The notes beneath the pieces are model-generated. The model was not told the DNA's origin, did not search any database, and worked only from the letters and a program-made list of their open reading frames with translations. 64,000 bases of DNA from Dicyema japonicum (taxonomy: Eukaryota > Dicyemida > Rhombozoa > Dicyemidae), in the NCBI GenBank assembly GCA_011109175.1, contig RDEW01000053.1:1-64000 (forward strand), given 5' to 3'. The translations under genes and the position numbers were made by a program. Below, in pieces: positions 36,600 through 47,390 of the stretch (positions are counted from its first letter, which is position 1; every line of letters starts with the position of its first letter).

Positions 36600-37560
36600 T
36601 CCTTTGAAGTACAATTTGAGCTTCCAAACGATTACATGATATGTTCGACACCCATGAAGGTGTATGGGCGCTAAAATTTATGGACTATGTTATTTTTCAC
36701 AAATAGTAAATTGACGTATTCTGCCTCTTATCTGGCTATCAATCACCTCAAACAATGTGAAGATATTGGGAGTCACATTCGACTCTAATTCCTGGAAAAC
36801 ATGTGGACGATATGATATCCTCTTGCTAAGAAGATTAAACTTTATGAGGAAGCTTCTAGTTTAGAAACTCATCAGTTGAAGTTAGGTCACCTATATCGCT
36901 GTGAGTCAATAATCGATTTTGTAGGCCACTTGAAAATTTTAAATAACGATGTGCCGTTACAATGACCTTACTGTCAGCTCAATTAGAGTTACGTTAAGAA
37001 CTTTATATGATCATCCCTCTTCGACGTCAATTCCATATAAGATTTTTTCGCTAATCCTCCCATTTTGACCATTTTTATTTTAGTAAAGAAAATAGACGAA
37101 TTTGTGAGCGATTAACTGAAAATTACTATTCTCGTAGTATCCAGACATTAATCCCTTTGGAACATAGGAGTGCGCTAAAAAATTTCCTATCCCATAAATA
37201 GTCAGAATTAAAAAAATAAGTGAGAGATATTTTTAATATCACCAAATTATTTAAAAGCCAAATTCACAATTATAATCGATTAAAGGAATAAAGCCTCACT
37301 CAGTCATGATAAGAAATTGAACAGAGATCTTTGCTGATAGACACGTTTCTTTCGTTAGAACTGCGTCACCACATCAACCTCTAGTCAAATAACTATTTCA
37401 AATTTGTTAAGCCTTAATTTCAGAGATCTGTTGAGTCACTATTATAAAATAGAATGAGAAGAAACCTTCCCCGCTGTGGAGATTGATCCAGGGCTCCAAA
37501 ACTAACCGCAGGAAAAGAACTGGTATGGACACCGGGATCACTTAATTAGACGATAACTCT
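36600..37560 (+). mobile_element. Jockey-like LINE, 3' fragment
   Basis: NNVKILGVTFDSNSWKTCG (36755-) and RRLNFMRKLL are thumb-region signatures of jockey-like polymerases, and ERLTENYYSRSIQTLIPLEH (37100-) resembles the C-terminal end. The fragment ends in CCGGGATCACTTAATTAG (37533-37550), a variant of the terminus at 11.04 and 61.13 kb. Heavily decayed. Confidence 0.6.
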
Positions 37561-37687
37561 TATCCTCTCGTGATTTCAGGATCATTAATGGATGATATCG
37601 TCTTCTTAGAGGTCCCATGAGCCTTTACCCCAGCAATATGATTTTTGGGTTTATCAAGGTCACAATATGATGCTAAATACTGATTAC

Positions 37688-37993
37688 TTACAACACAACC
37701 TTTCCAGTAAAATTTGTACTATTATCTGTTTTAAATATTTGGGCTCTCGTTTTATATATTTTGAGAGTTGTAACGTCACAAAAATTTATAATCTCTTTAG
37801 TGCAAACATTATAAGCCTTTTTGGTGATTGTAAATAATCCACTTTGGTACGACCAACATATAAAATTAATAGGCAAACTAGTTATATTGCTGCTAGGAGG
37901 CAATAGCATTTCCAAGTCAACAATAAATAAATTTCTTGATATCATTCTGGTTTTCATTTTCAATGTCGTGTAATTTTTCCTCCAAGAAAGCAT
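37688..37993 (-). mobile_element. Possible ISXO2-like transposase fragment
   Basis: A 101-codon frame with SRNLFIVDLEMLLPPSSNIT and FTITKKAYNVCTKEIINFCD resembles the N-terminal region of ISXO2/IS1595-like transposases in animals. Catalytic residues are not included. Weak evidence. Confidence 0.35.
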
Positions 37994-38124
37994 GATATTA
38001 TCGCGTCCTATTTTTTGAAATCAAACAATGCGTCATTAAAATTTTTATTTTTCATCTTTTTAAATATAATGTGAGTACAGTATTATTATTTAAATAAAAT
38101 AAAATTTTTATATTTTTTTTATTC

Positions 38125-38168
38125 ACACGCGGTGAGGGCAACTACCTGACTTCTATTGTTTAAATTAA
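38125..38168 (+). mobile_element. Orphan LINE family D 3' terminus
   Basis: The sequence around CACGCGGTGAGGGCAACT and CTTCTATTGTTTAAATT is nearly the same as the 3' end of the family D copy inside the MULE (50.90-50.96 kb, inverted). No coding part accompanies it, so it is an extreme 5' truncation. Confidence 0.7.
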
Positions 38169-38169
38169 T

Positions 38170-38262
38170 AAATAAATTTAAATAAAAAAAAAATAAAATA
38201 AAATAAAAAATAAATTTAAAAACAATTTAAAAAAAATAAAATAAATAAATTTTATATAGAAG
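38170..38262. repeat. A/T-only low-complexity tract
   Basis: Runs of AAATAAATAAA-type sequence directly follow the LINE terminus. This may be its expanded tail. Confidence 0.8.
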
Positions 38263-39128
38263 AAAATAATGAAATCGTTTATCGTATCCTTTAAAGGAAT
38301 TTTAAAATGAAAGCTGCATTCAATGTTAAGGAATAACGAAACACATTCCGTAATCTAAGGATACTTACTATAGTTAACCATATCAACTTGATGAACCACT
38401 GGATTTGCGTCATGGATTCAGATTTTGGGACCCGAATTTAGTTTTTATAGTAGATGAAAGGATACCCACTATTGTAATTTTTTAATTTTATTACAAGAGC
38501 TACAAATAAATAGTCAAATGGTCCCCACGATGAAATGAAATTATTCAAAGACCAAGAGTAAAGCCAAACTAACTAATCCCGTGGTTATGATTCTCCAGTA
38601 GAACCCTCATCCAAGCACAGTGATCCATAAAAAATTTTCCGAGAAGCTGAGATCAAAGCCAGAACTCGCCTCCAGGAAGGAAAATTGTCTCCCGCAGGAA
38701 TGGAGAGATTGATGACCACAATGGACGGAACATCTCATATCACCGGCTTCCCAGTATAGAGGCCAATCCAGCAGAATCAAGAACATGCTACAAGATTCCG
38801 TTTATCGCCTTGTTAGAATATTTCCAACTTGTTAGAATACTCCGCTCGCCGGCTGACTTTCAACTGCTTTATATCTGAGTTCTGTATATTAAATAAGAGT
38901 CGAAGAATCATTTTGATCAACAGCTTGGATATGCAAGGCTTGCTAAATCTGTGGGGGAGTGGATTCCCAGACTGACGAAGCGACTTGGTGAGGTTGCTTG
39001 TCTCCATCCTAGGTCTTCGAATTTAACGTTTGTGGTGTTCTTGCGCCGCGAATGATGGCTCGGATCTCTAACAGAAACTCTCTAATCAGGTTTCTCTTTC
39101 TAATGTTTTATGAAGGACGTGCACATCC
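38263..39128. other. Intergenic, no supported gene
   Basis: No gene recognised. 38580-38830 shares short stretches with the 16.8-16.95 kb region, suggesting an undefined old repeat. Confidence 0.35.
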
Positions 39129-39129
39129 T

Positions 39130-39420
39130 AGGAAAATTCCTTGCACATCCTAGGGTCTGTGCTCATTGTTGAAGTATTGTTCCATCACTATATTTGCAGG
39201 GGCATCCACACGCAGTACATGCACAAAGAGTCTCCACTTCGATTTAATGATTTCTATGCTAAATGGGACTGATTCGGTTGCACGATATCTCTGTTGATGA
39301 CAATCAGAGATAGTACTTTTCTTATTGTTTTCAGTAATATCTCCGGCCTCAGATTTCGTAATGGTCCTCTTCTCTTTCCTGGTTTTGCAAAGGGAATAAA
39401 ATTCCATATCCGAGCTTCAA
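39130..39420 (-). mobile_element. LINE family A, C-terminal fragment
   Basis: The frame includes EIIKSKWRLFVHVLRVDAPA and NIVMEQYF, matching the C-terminal block of the family A copies (RWRLFGHILRLDLDAPANVA in copy 2). No 3' tail is evident. Confidence 0.7.
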
Positions 39421-39835
39421 AAAAGAATTTGTTTCAACACTGAGTTATTTTTCGTTATAAGAGCAGTCAGCATATTTAATCATCTCACACCAAGCAGCCC
39501 TGTTATTATTCAGTTTATTGATGGTCAAGTGAGTCCCATCAATACTCAGTAGATTTAATTTCCTCGGCGATTTCTCAAGTGGATTAAAGAACTTCCATTT
39601 CTGCACAATTGTTTACAGAAATGATAAGCAATAATCTCAGTTTTTCTTTACAGTCCCTGGTTGTCTTGAACACAAATGTTTGTAGGTTGGGTACCCCTTT
39701 AAAATAAGCGACCAGAACTGAACATTTAAGTCCCGTATCACATTTTTTAATTTCCTTGCATAGATTTGTTTGAACGTGAAACTTTAAAAAAATAAAGGGA
39801 AATTTATATCAGCGTGATCACTCTATGCAGTGGTT
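39421..39835. other. Intergenic, no supported gene
   Basis: On the minus strand a short stretch reads LLSIDGTHLTINKLNNNRAA, possibly transposase-derived, but there is not enough to assign. Confidence 0.3.
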
Positions 39836-39870
39836 CCAACCTCAAACTGCTCGCGGAACCCTTCTAATTC
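39836..39870. mobile_element. Solitary hAT-type terminal repeat
   Basis: CAGTGGTTCCAACCTCAAAC resembles the hAT ends at 34.66 and 44.62 kb. No matching opposite end was found before unrelated LINE sequence starts. Confidence 0.4.
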
Positions 39871-39914
39871 AATTATTACAATTTTCACTTAAAACATAAT
39901 CCTAATAACCAAAA

Positions 39915-40640
39915 ACAATTTTAATGTGTGGAGATTTTAATGCTAAACATCCAGTCTTGTTAAAATCACATCCAGCAGACTCAAGAGGATCATCATTATT
40001 AAACCAGCTCACCTCTCTTACTATCCTCAACAACACCAGGAAGCACACTAGGACTCCTTACAAGAAAAAAGCATCAACGTCCCCAGACATTACATTTTGT
40101 TCTCCAACATTGCACCGGGCACATCTTGGACGGTGCATTATGGATTATCTTCCGACCACAATCCAATCATTATTCGAATCAAAAAGTTCTTTACCACAGG
40201 AAAGAGACTTTTTCATTTTTCAACTATAAAAAAGCAAACTGGAATGACTATTCAAAATACATCGAACAAGCTATACTAAACTTTGACATGATGATATTCC
40301 CCTCAATAGATGAGACTATTGACTATTTGAACAAACTATTCTCATGGCCCAGAGAACATTCATTCCGCGCGGATCATTTAAATTCTACAATGAAAAACTC
40401 GATCAGAACACCAAATCATTAATTAAAGAAAGGAATCGCCTGAAAGGATATGTACCTTCCTTTCCCGGACTAGACAAACTGAAGCCAACAAATGGGACAA
40501 ACTAGTACCTTCCCTTCCATTTCAGAAATCTACTCAGACGATATGGAGAGAAATTAAACAATTTGGGCCAATAGGTAATTTTAAAAGACAACAGACGGAT
40601 CAGCACAGTCTTAAGCTCATGAAATATTAAATCACTCGCG
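39915..40640 (+). mobile_element. Jockey-like LINE, endonuclease fragment
   Basis: MCGDFNAKHPVLLKSHPADS, then SSLLNQLTSLTILNN and SPDITFCSP, are endonuclease motifs of jockey/CR1-type elements; the SDHNPI-equivalent lies in the next frame (LSSDHNPIIIRI, 40.15 kb). Sequence on to 40640 resembles the linker before the reverse transcriptase. Broken by frame changes. Confidence 0.75.
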
Positions 40641-41870
40641 TAACTGGGGGTTCGATTCCTACATCGCTATCTACCTGGGAAAAGGATTCTCTTCTGTTCC
40701 ATGTCTTCTTAAATTCCTAAGAGGAGTCATGTGATCCGCCTGTCTCAGAAGGCGTCCAATGCTTCGACGATATACAAAATGATCTATCTCTCCTCTACTA
40801 ACATAAAAGGGTTCCCACAGTGGGAGATATGGATGACCAGATGCTTGAAAATGATGTTTCTTAGTCCGACCTTAGGAACTGAGCATACTTAAACACAAGT
40901 TAATGAACTCTAACCTCTCCGGTATATTCAAGGTTATTAAATGAATAAATTTCCCCACCTTGTTACCAAATGATCTTGTCTTCATTTTTTAAATGATTAA
41001 GCAGCCAAACTCTTTTAGGGAAGAATAAACTGATTAAGGTAAAGACAATTATTTATTATCCAAGCCAATTAGAGTATCGACATCATCATACATCCAGTTA
41101 GTCTCATGAATATAAGTCAAATACTTCTCCAAATGTTTCATTCTAGATTTATGGCAGGCTTTACTAATACTAATGTGTCACCATGTTTATGACGGTCTTT
41201 GTACTTTCCCAGTTCATAATTCAAGTATTTTTTTACCGAAATTTCTTTGATAATGTCTACCAAAAACCTTCTATCAGATCCTGCTTTTTCGGTGTTACTC
41301 CCGGTTGCGATCGATTGCCAACAGGAGACTGATCCTTTTGTCCAAAATCTAAAAATAACACACACAACAACCCAATCTACGAGCCATTTAATTTAAATAT
41401 TAACAGATAATATTTTTATATTTTATTAAATATTTTAAAAAGATAACCTCTTCTGACACCATTAAAAATGTATTTACTGCCTAAAACATTTGTCCCAAAT
41501 CTTTTAACATTCGTGAACTAAAGAATAGATTCACGGAAATTCCGCGTTAAAATCTTACACGGTTCATAGCCTTAAACAACAAGAGGACAGTAAAGTGATG
41601 ATTTGGACAAGGATCCTTTGTTTACAGAGAAAATTTTCACTAATTATTGGCTAAAGATCTGGAACTGATAATTTGGCTTCTTAGCCAGTGTGCTAACTAA
41701 TTCTCTCCTTGGTCTCTTAAAAATGTTTCGGTCGATAGATTGAGCTCGTGAAGTAGCTTTGGTGCATTGTTGGTTAGTGCTATTACACTTAATATCTTCA
41801 TCCCCTCAGATTGACACAACCTCTAGTCTCCCTTTTTAATGCAGACATCTGAAACACAAAGGTTAGAAAT
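40641..41870. other. Intergenic, no supported gene
   Basis: No gene recognised. A tRNA B-box-like sequence at 40647 was examined and rejected. A 75-codon minus frame at 41138-41365 has no recognisable content. Confidence 0.35.
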
Positions 41871-41879
41871 AGGAAAGAT

Positions 41880-42840
41880 TTGGAAGCGCTAATGTCCCAA
41901 TTCGAATCCCAGTTGGCCCAAAATTTAAAAAAACGAAGGTTAGTAGTCACCCCGACCTCACAGGAGGCCGGTCGCCATCAAGTGCTATTCTCTCCCACAA
42001 GTCCGTGGAGCTATGCAATCTCACAACAATTACTGTCGAGATCGCATGCTCCGAAGTCAAGGGACCATTTCATTATTCCACAATCTCTAATTACTCAACT
42101 TGTTTCCAACTCCCGAATCTTAAATGCAAAAAATCCTGACGATCTTGCACACATCATCTAAAAAATTGAACGGGTTTTTGCTTTTCCATTTTCTTTTGTC
42201 TGTTGTCACGAAGATTGCTGAAAGAGTTCTGCTATTTTATTCAACCCGTACTGTCATTTCCCGAATTCCAACAAAGTCCTTATTGTTCGGCTACAACCCA
42301 TCTTTCTAAACTGATTCAATTTATTTTTTCCTATCTGGCCGTCCTGGAAGTTCTTTTACTACTCTTATTATCGATACCTTCCAAACGGCGTTCCTCGGTC
42401 CTATCTCAGGCCTTATTTAAATTTCAAATATCAGGCTTACCAACAAATCAGAACAAATTTTTTAAGCCTATGATATCATAATTGCCTCAATCCACAGCTC
42501 GTAACCGTCGCTTCTATAGTCCTGAAGAACATATTGATATGTTTTTTTCTTCGATGGACCAAAATCGCATTCCTTCTAACGAAAAGTCATCAATAACGCT
42601 TTTCACTACAGACCGGCACAGCGCTCTCCTTCATCTGGTCAAATTCCTAAAGTAGTTGGTGTGATATTTGATACTTCTTTATTTTCAAAAAATGTATATG
42701 CAAAAAAATCTCAGAATAAGCTCAACTTACTCCGGGTCGTGGCAGGTACGTCATTTGGTCATAGCAAAGGGAGCTTGACCATTATCATTAGACAATTTAC
42801 AACGATGAACTGTGATGTTCAGGCCTGGGGTCACGTCGAG
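41880..42840 (+). mobile_element. Jockey-like LINE, polymerase part
   Basis: Decayed reverse transcriptase: LPNGVPRSYL (42.37 kb; degraded PQGS box), QNRIPSNEKSSITLFTTDRH (42.56 kb) and GVIFDTSLFSKN with LLRVVAGTSFGHSKGSLTII (42.66-42.80 kb). The upstream frame 41880-42161 is open but unassigned and may be part of the same element. YADD box not seen. Confidence 0.65.
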
Positions 42841-43139
42841 ACATCCACCTCACAGAACCAAATACACGTGTCAGATCGATTGAAGGGTCCGCTCTTGGCT
42901 GTGGCGTTCTTGTTAGCCATCGGTTTATTTTACTCGAAGGGAGCGGGGGTAAATCTAATAGGATCATCGATGAAAGAGACACGAACCAAAAGGTCCATAT
43001 AATAGTCATATTATAATTTGCCAAATCACAAATATGCCAAAAGAAGACTTACAAAGGACACATATCTTTGAAAACGCGGTACATCTAAAAGAATCACTGA
43101 CGACATATAAACTACTTATAAGTGCTAATAATCATGGTA
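42841..43139. other. Spacer between LINE fragments
   Basis: Probably further decayed LINE sequence, but no motif can be named. Confidence 0.3.
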
Positions 43140-44345
43140 GTTTACCGAATCACCAGATTTCCTAATAGATGACTTACCTCTGATCAACTCTAAGCCTTAT
43201 ATATTCTACATCAAAGATTATGGAACGGACTGTATTCAAGAGATTGAATCGGCATATAGAAGAGAGTAACTTTTTACGACCGTACCAATGGGGTTTTCGT
43301 CCGGGGAGATCGTGCGGAAATTGTATTCACTCACTAAATTACAAAATTACAAATGCATTTGAGAAGAAAAGCCAGTTAAGCCTTGATTGCCTTGACATCT
43401 CGGAGGCGTTCGACAGTGTATGACATGAAACCCTTGTTTTGTCAACTTGTACGATCAAAGATATCCAAACAAATATTCCTATGGTTGAAAGACTATTTGA
43501 CTGGGAGGATATCTTATGTGGTAGTCGGTGGAAGATATTCTGATGGTATATCATTTAAAAAGGGGAGTGCCACATGGATCTATTTTAAGCCCCCTGTTAT
43601 TCAACGTATTTATGGAAGATTTTCCGTCACTGCTAGACGTCAGGACATTTTAATCTTCGATTCGTCTTGAGGGCATACCTTTCAGAGCGGGACTAGGAGC
43701 TTTTTTTTTTTTGTCGACAAAGTCCAGGATTGGTGTGATCGGAGAGCCCTGAAATTCTCCACACAAAAAGTCCAGTTATTTACGGATAAGCAGGCTGGGT
43801 AGGCATCACGTTGAGCCCTACCTTTTCGTATACAGAGAGTTTTATCCCTGAAATACTTTGGGATTGTAGTAGATGGGAGAAGGTCATATCTAAAGGACAT
43901 CGAAGAGCGAAGAAAGAAAGCTGTGCACTGTTCTGCACTAGAAGCTTAAAATTGGATGGTTATACCATGCTCTTTGTTTTTCGGAATGTGATTCTCCCAA
44001 GACTTATCTACGGAACCAAGGATGGTTTTACAGCCCCTCGAGAGAAAGGATCCTCGCTCGACTAGAGAAAAAAGCGAGCGGCGATCAAACTATCCCTTGG
44101 GAAGAAATTGTACGAAGGCCTGACTGAGGAAGAGAACAAACTTGTCAGGCCAGTCAAGGAAGATGTTCAAATCAGGATGTGTAACTTACAAGACCAGCAG
44201 ATGGATGGTTAGCAAGGAAAGGAGGTACCGGGATGAACAGTCCAAGCCAACTGGCGGACTGATAGCATCTATTCCGTAACTTGTACAAATAGATGACTTA
44301 TAAAAACTGACCTTGGATGATTACCGACAAAAGGGCCGCGATTTA
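43140..44345 (+). mobile_element. Jockey-like LINE, reverse transcriptase part (second subfamily)
   Basis: SKIMERTVFKRLNRHIEESN, QWGFRPGRSCGNCIHSLN and CLDISEAFDSV (43.20-43.42 kb), then after frame changes GVPHGSILSPLLFNVFMEDF (43.56 kb) and a thumb region. The region with LPRLIYGTKDGF (44.0 kb) follows. The fragment at 49.42-49.64 kb is a close relative. Non-functional. Confidence 0.8.
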
Positions 44346-44620
44346 AAGATTATCCTGGTAATTGACTGATTTGCCGAAAATAAGACGACTTTATTTATTA
44401 AGCCCAGGTTTAAAATCTTTGGTAAGCGCAGCAAAAACAGTCACAGCTAAATATTCCAAGTAAGGAACCCAAGGGAGAACGTTTGCTTGTCCTGACCAAT
44501 TACATCCTCCAATAGTCCATTACAGTCTTCCACTTTGGAAGAGATGTGAAAAAGTAGATCCACCCTCTTCCATTTTCGGCGCAAGTCCTACCATCGCAGA
44601 CATCATCTCATTCTTTAGCG

Positions 44621-45026
44621 CAGTGGTTCTCAACCGTTTTCCCACCTTCCACTTTGAAATTTCATCGCCCATGAGTAAACTTAACTTTTTAGAATTTTAC
44701 TAAATTAATCTCATTTATGTATTTAGCTCGTTAACGAATAATTTTATTTAAAAATGAAATGATCACTGACTAATGTGATCCCAATCTATGGGAGCGACCA
44801 ACAAATGCTGCGTCCTATTTAATACCTGCGGGCCTCCTACAAGTTAGTGAGGCTGGGGTTACTTAACTACCTAACTATCCTTGAAACTGATGACTTAGCA
44901 CTAATCATTGACTAATGTGATCTTTCTATAAAAATTAAAAAAATCAATAATTAAAAATCCTACGTCCCAAATTTAGAATTCCACCACCCAAAAGTAAAAA
45001 TCGCTCAATTTGGGCTGAGAACCACT
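44621..45026. mobile_element. hAT MITE with 8-bp target duplication
   Basis: A 406-bp segment starting CAGTGGTTCTCAACC and ending GGCTGAGAACCACT is flanked by CTTTAGCG (44613-44620) and CTTTGGCG (45027-45034), one mismatch in eight. No coding content. Inside, TGACTAATGTGATC occurs twice (about 44768 and 44908). The ends resemble those of the ZBED-type hAT at 34.66 kb, so that type of transposase may have moved it. Confidence 0.85.
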
Positions 45027-45257
45027 CTTTGGCGGAAGAGTTTTCATAATAGAAAATCTTCACCAGTGGACGCCACGGAGAACTCAATAAAACAGGAAAA
45101 TTCAAAAAAGAGCATATTCACAACAATAAGTAATTTAATATAAAAAGAGTCAATACGACCTCCAAACACTTAGATCACCGAGTTTACGCGAAGTTTGATA
45201 AACTGAATTTTTGGAAGCTTATAATTCCACGTCGCATCAATCAAGTAGCAGTCATAT

Positions 45258-45957
45258 TTAAACACGTGGTAAATCTAAAAGATAACATTTACGTCTCACG
45301 GAAGGAAAGTTCTCAATCATAATCCCCGTAATTTCACTGACGGCCTTAGTGACTCCCAGTAATCCGTCAACTCCAACGGAATTTGCAGTCAAATCAAAAA
45401 ATATGGGCGAAAATATGACTCCCAGAGAACTAGCAGTCATCTTATTCGCACGTGAATTTTCTGCGACCTTGGACAAATGGCGAAGAATGAAAAACAGCAA
45501 TTTCAATGAAAAGTTGTCGAATTCGGCCATTTTGTTAATCAGGTAAACCACCAAAATCATGGGTCTCCCATTTTTGTTGTATATTTCCAGCAATTCCCCT
45601 AGAATGTCTAAATTTTAGCCAAAAGCCACTGTTTAATCCAAAATGACTGGAAAAGCTGCGAAGCACACATTTAAGAAGACAGAAAATCACAACAGAGTCC
45701 TCCCAAAAGGGGGATTCAAAAGTCCAGTGGTGAACATCCTGAATATCGACAAACTCCACCTTATTAAGCACAGAAATCAGCTCAGCTATATTCTGGCTGT
45801 TCGTGCAAATTCTGTAGATTCCTTCCACGTGCATTGAGTAGTTCTCAATGTAGGAGACGAGCAAGTCCAGTACAAAGGGGATTCCGTCTATTTGAGGCGA
45901 CGGAGTGAAGTTCTTCCTATCGAACACGAACTCGTTCTTGGCCCCAAGTCGATTCAT
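45258..45957 (-). CDS. RhoGAP domain protein (2 exons)
   Basis: RhoGAP domains accelerate GTP hydrolysis by Rho-family GTPases in the cytoplasm. Exons 45957-45648 and 45598-45258, separated by a 49-nt intron, give 216 residues, almost all RhoGAP domain. QIDGIPFVLDLLVSYIEN is the domain start and HVEGIYRICTNSQNIAELI carries the catalytic arginine finger (Arg of IYR). LLKCVLRSF and VVYLINKMAEF lie mid-domain; LSKVAENSRANKMTASSLGV with IFSPIFFD is the conserved C-terminal helix pair. No PH, SH3 or other partner domain is visible. A further GT..AG segment of 36 nt (about 45735-45700) is in frame and stop-free, so it could be either coding or an intron. Downstream of the second exon no more coding is seen. 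Confidence 0.87.
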
Positions 45958-46052
45958 TTTGAAATTTTTGAATAATTTAAAAACTTGGTTAAAACCAAAA
46001 ACTACAAAAGTCAGATGTACCCGAAGTGAAGTTCAGCATGTTTCTGAAAATC

Positions 46053-46485
46053 TTATTGCACGTGTCTGAACCTCTATGAATAAATCCCAGCGTATACTTT
46101 CTTGGGTTGTCTCCTCTGTGGATCTCCCGTCTTGCAGGGATCAGTCCATTGTGTGACCTACACGTGTTTAATGAAGAAAGCACGAATATATATTGATTAT
46201 ATTGTGAATATGTCAAATGAATTGTTTACTTTTAGCAGTCTTTACTTGACTTTGAAGAAATTTTGAGTCACAGTTTTTCACCTGCGCGGTTTTGGCGAAT
46301 CTGTCGTGGCCAATGATAATATATTTATTCAGATTTTTTGTGGATTTGGCACGTGGAAGGAGTCTGAGATAATGTTGAGAGTTTAGAGCATCTTTAAATC
46401 CATTTGATTTTGTGTACGGCTTTTGGAAAATATATTGAGGATTTTCGAATATTTTCATGGTTTTCTTATGAACGTCCATATTCAT
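46053..46485 (-). CDS. Uncharacterised small basic protein (3 exons, tentative)
   Basis: Exon 1 (46485-46246) opens MNMDVHKKTMKIFENPQYIF and includes RLLPRAKSTKNLNKYIIIGH. It can be spliced across an 88-nt intron to 46157-46098 (VTQWTDPCKTGDPQRRQPKK) and then a 24-nt intron to a short last exon, for 106 residues. The 24-nt intron has the size typical of this genome. The alternative is an unspliced downstream frame ending at 45989. No domain recognised. It lies just upstream of the RhoGAP gene on the same strand. Confidence 0.4.
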
Positions 46486-47390
46486 AAAGTAATTATTTAT
46501 TTTATTATTTTTTAAATTATTTTAATTAATAAATACTAAATAATTAAAAAAATATTTGTTTTTAAGTCATAAATTATTATTAAAAAAGTAACTTCACTAA
46601 GCTGATCAAACTGGAATAAGACGGTAGAATTCAAAAGAAACTTTCTTAGAAAACGTCTATTGTCTTATTCCGTACCTCTAGCTTTTTTTTGAACCCTTAT
46701 AACATAATTGAGTATTTGGAACTAAGGCTTCAGATAATGAAATGTCTCGGCGTGAATCCTGGCTGCCAATAATGATGCATTAAGCGTGAAATGTTGTATC
46801 GTGTAAGTGACTGCTTTTATGTTACCACGTAACATGGGATATGGCTAACCTTCAATCATTCGGAGTGTTGACCATTCTTAATTGTTATAATGTGACTCAT
46901 TCAGTCCAATTATGAAATTATTTTGTCTTATCTTATCGCTAAACGAAATTGCAGACTGATAAACACTCCATCTTGAGTTGTATTAGAGCGACGATGAAAG
47001 CTTATTACTAAGGAATGGTGTACAACAGTTGAGATATGTGTGGTCTCATCACTGAGGCTCATAACAGACATTCCATATTACGGTGGAGACTATATTCTCC
47101 GCAGACTGGGGTTAAGGATAATTCATCATAATCACAATTCTAGTGGCTGCAAAATTTAATCCGATTTTAATAACCGGCTTGCAGGGCTACAAAAGGGTGA
47201 ACCTAGAATGATAGAATGGCTCTTCCAGAACATTGGGATCGTGATCATGAGAGTTAACTCCCATTGCGTGCTCAATGCCAGCAGACCATAATGAAGACCT
47301 ACTAACTTATTTTTATTTTAATAAATTTGTATTTAAAAAATAATTAAATTACTCGTATATTTTATCTTATTGAAAAAGTCTAAAAGAAAT
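46486..47390. other. Intergenic, no supported gene
   Basis: AT-rich at the left, then unique-looking sequence. No coding motif was recognised. Confidence 0.35.

Noticed and set aside
40647-40670. GGTTCGATTCC, a tRNA B-box-like sequence
   Set aside because: No matching acceptor stem, a mismatched T-stem and no A-box or anticodon arm could be placed upstream.
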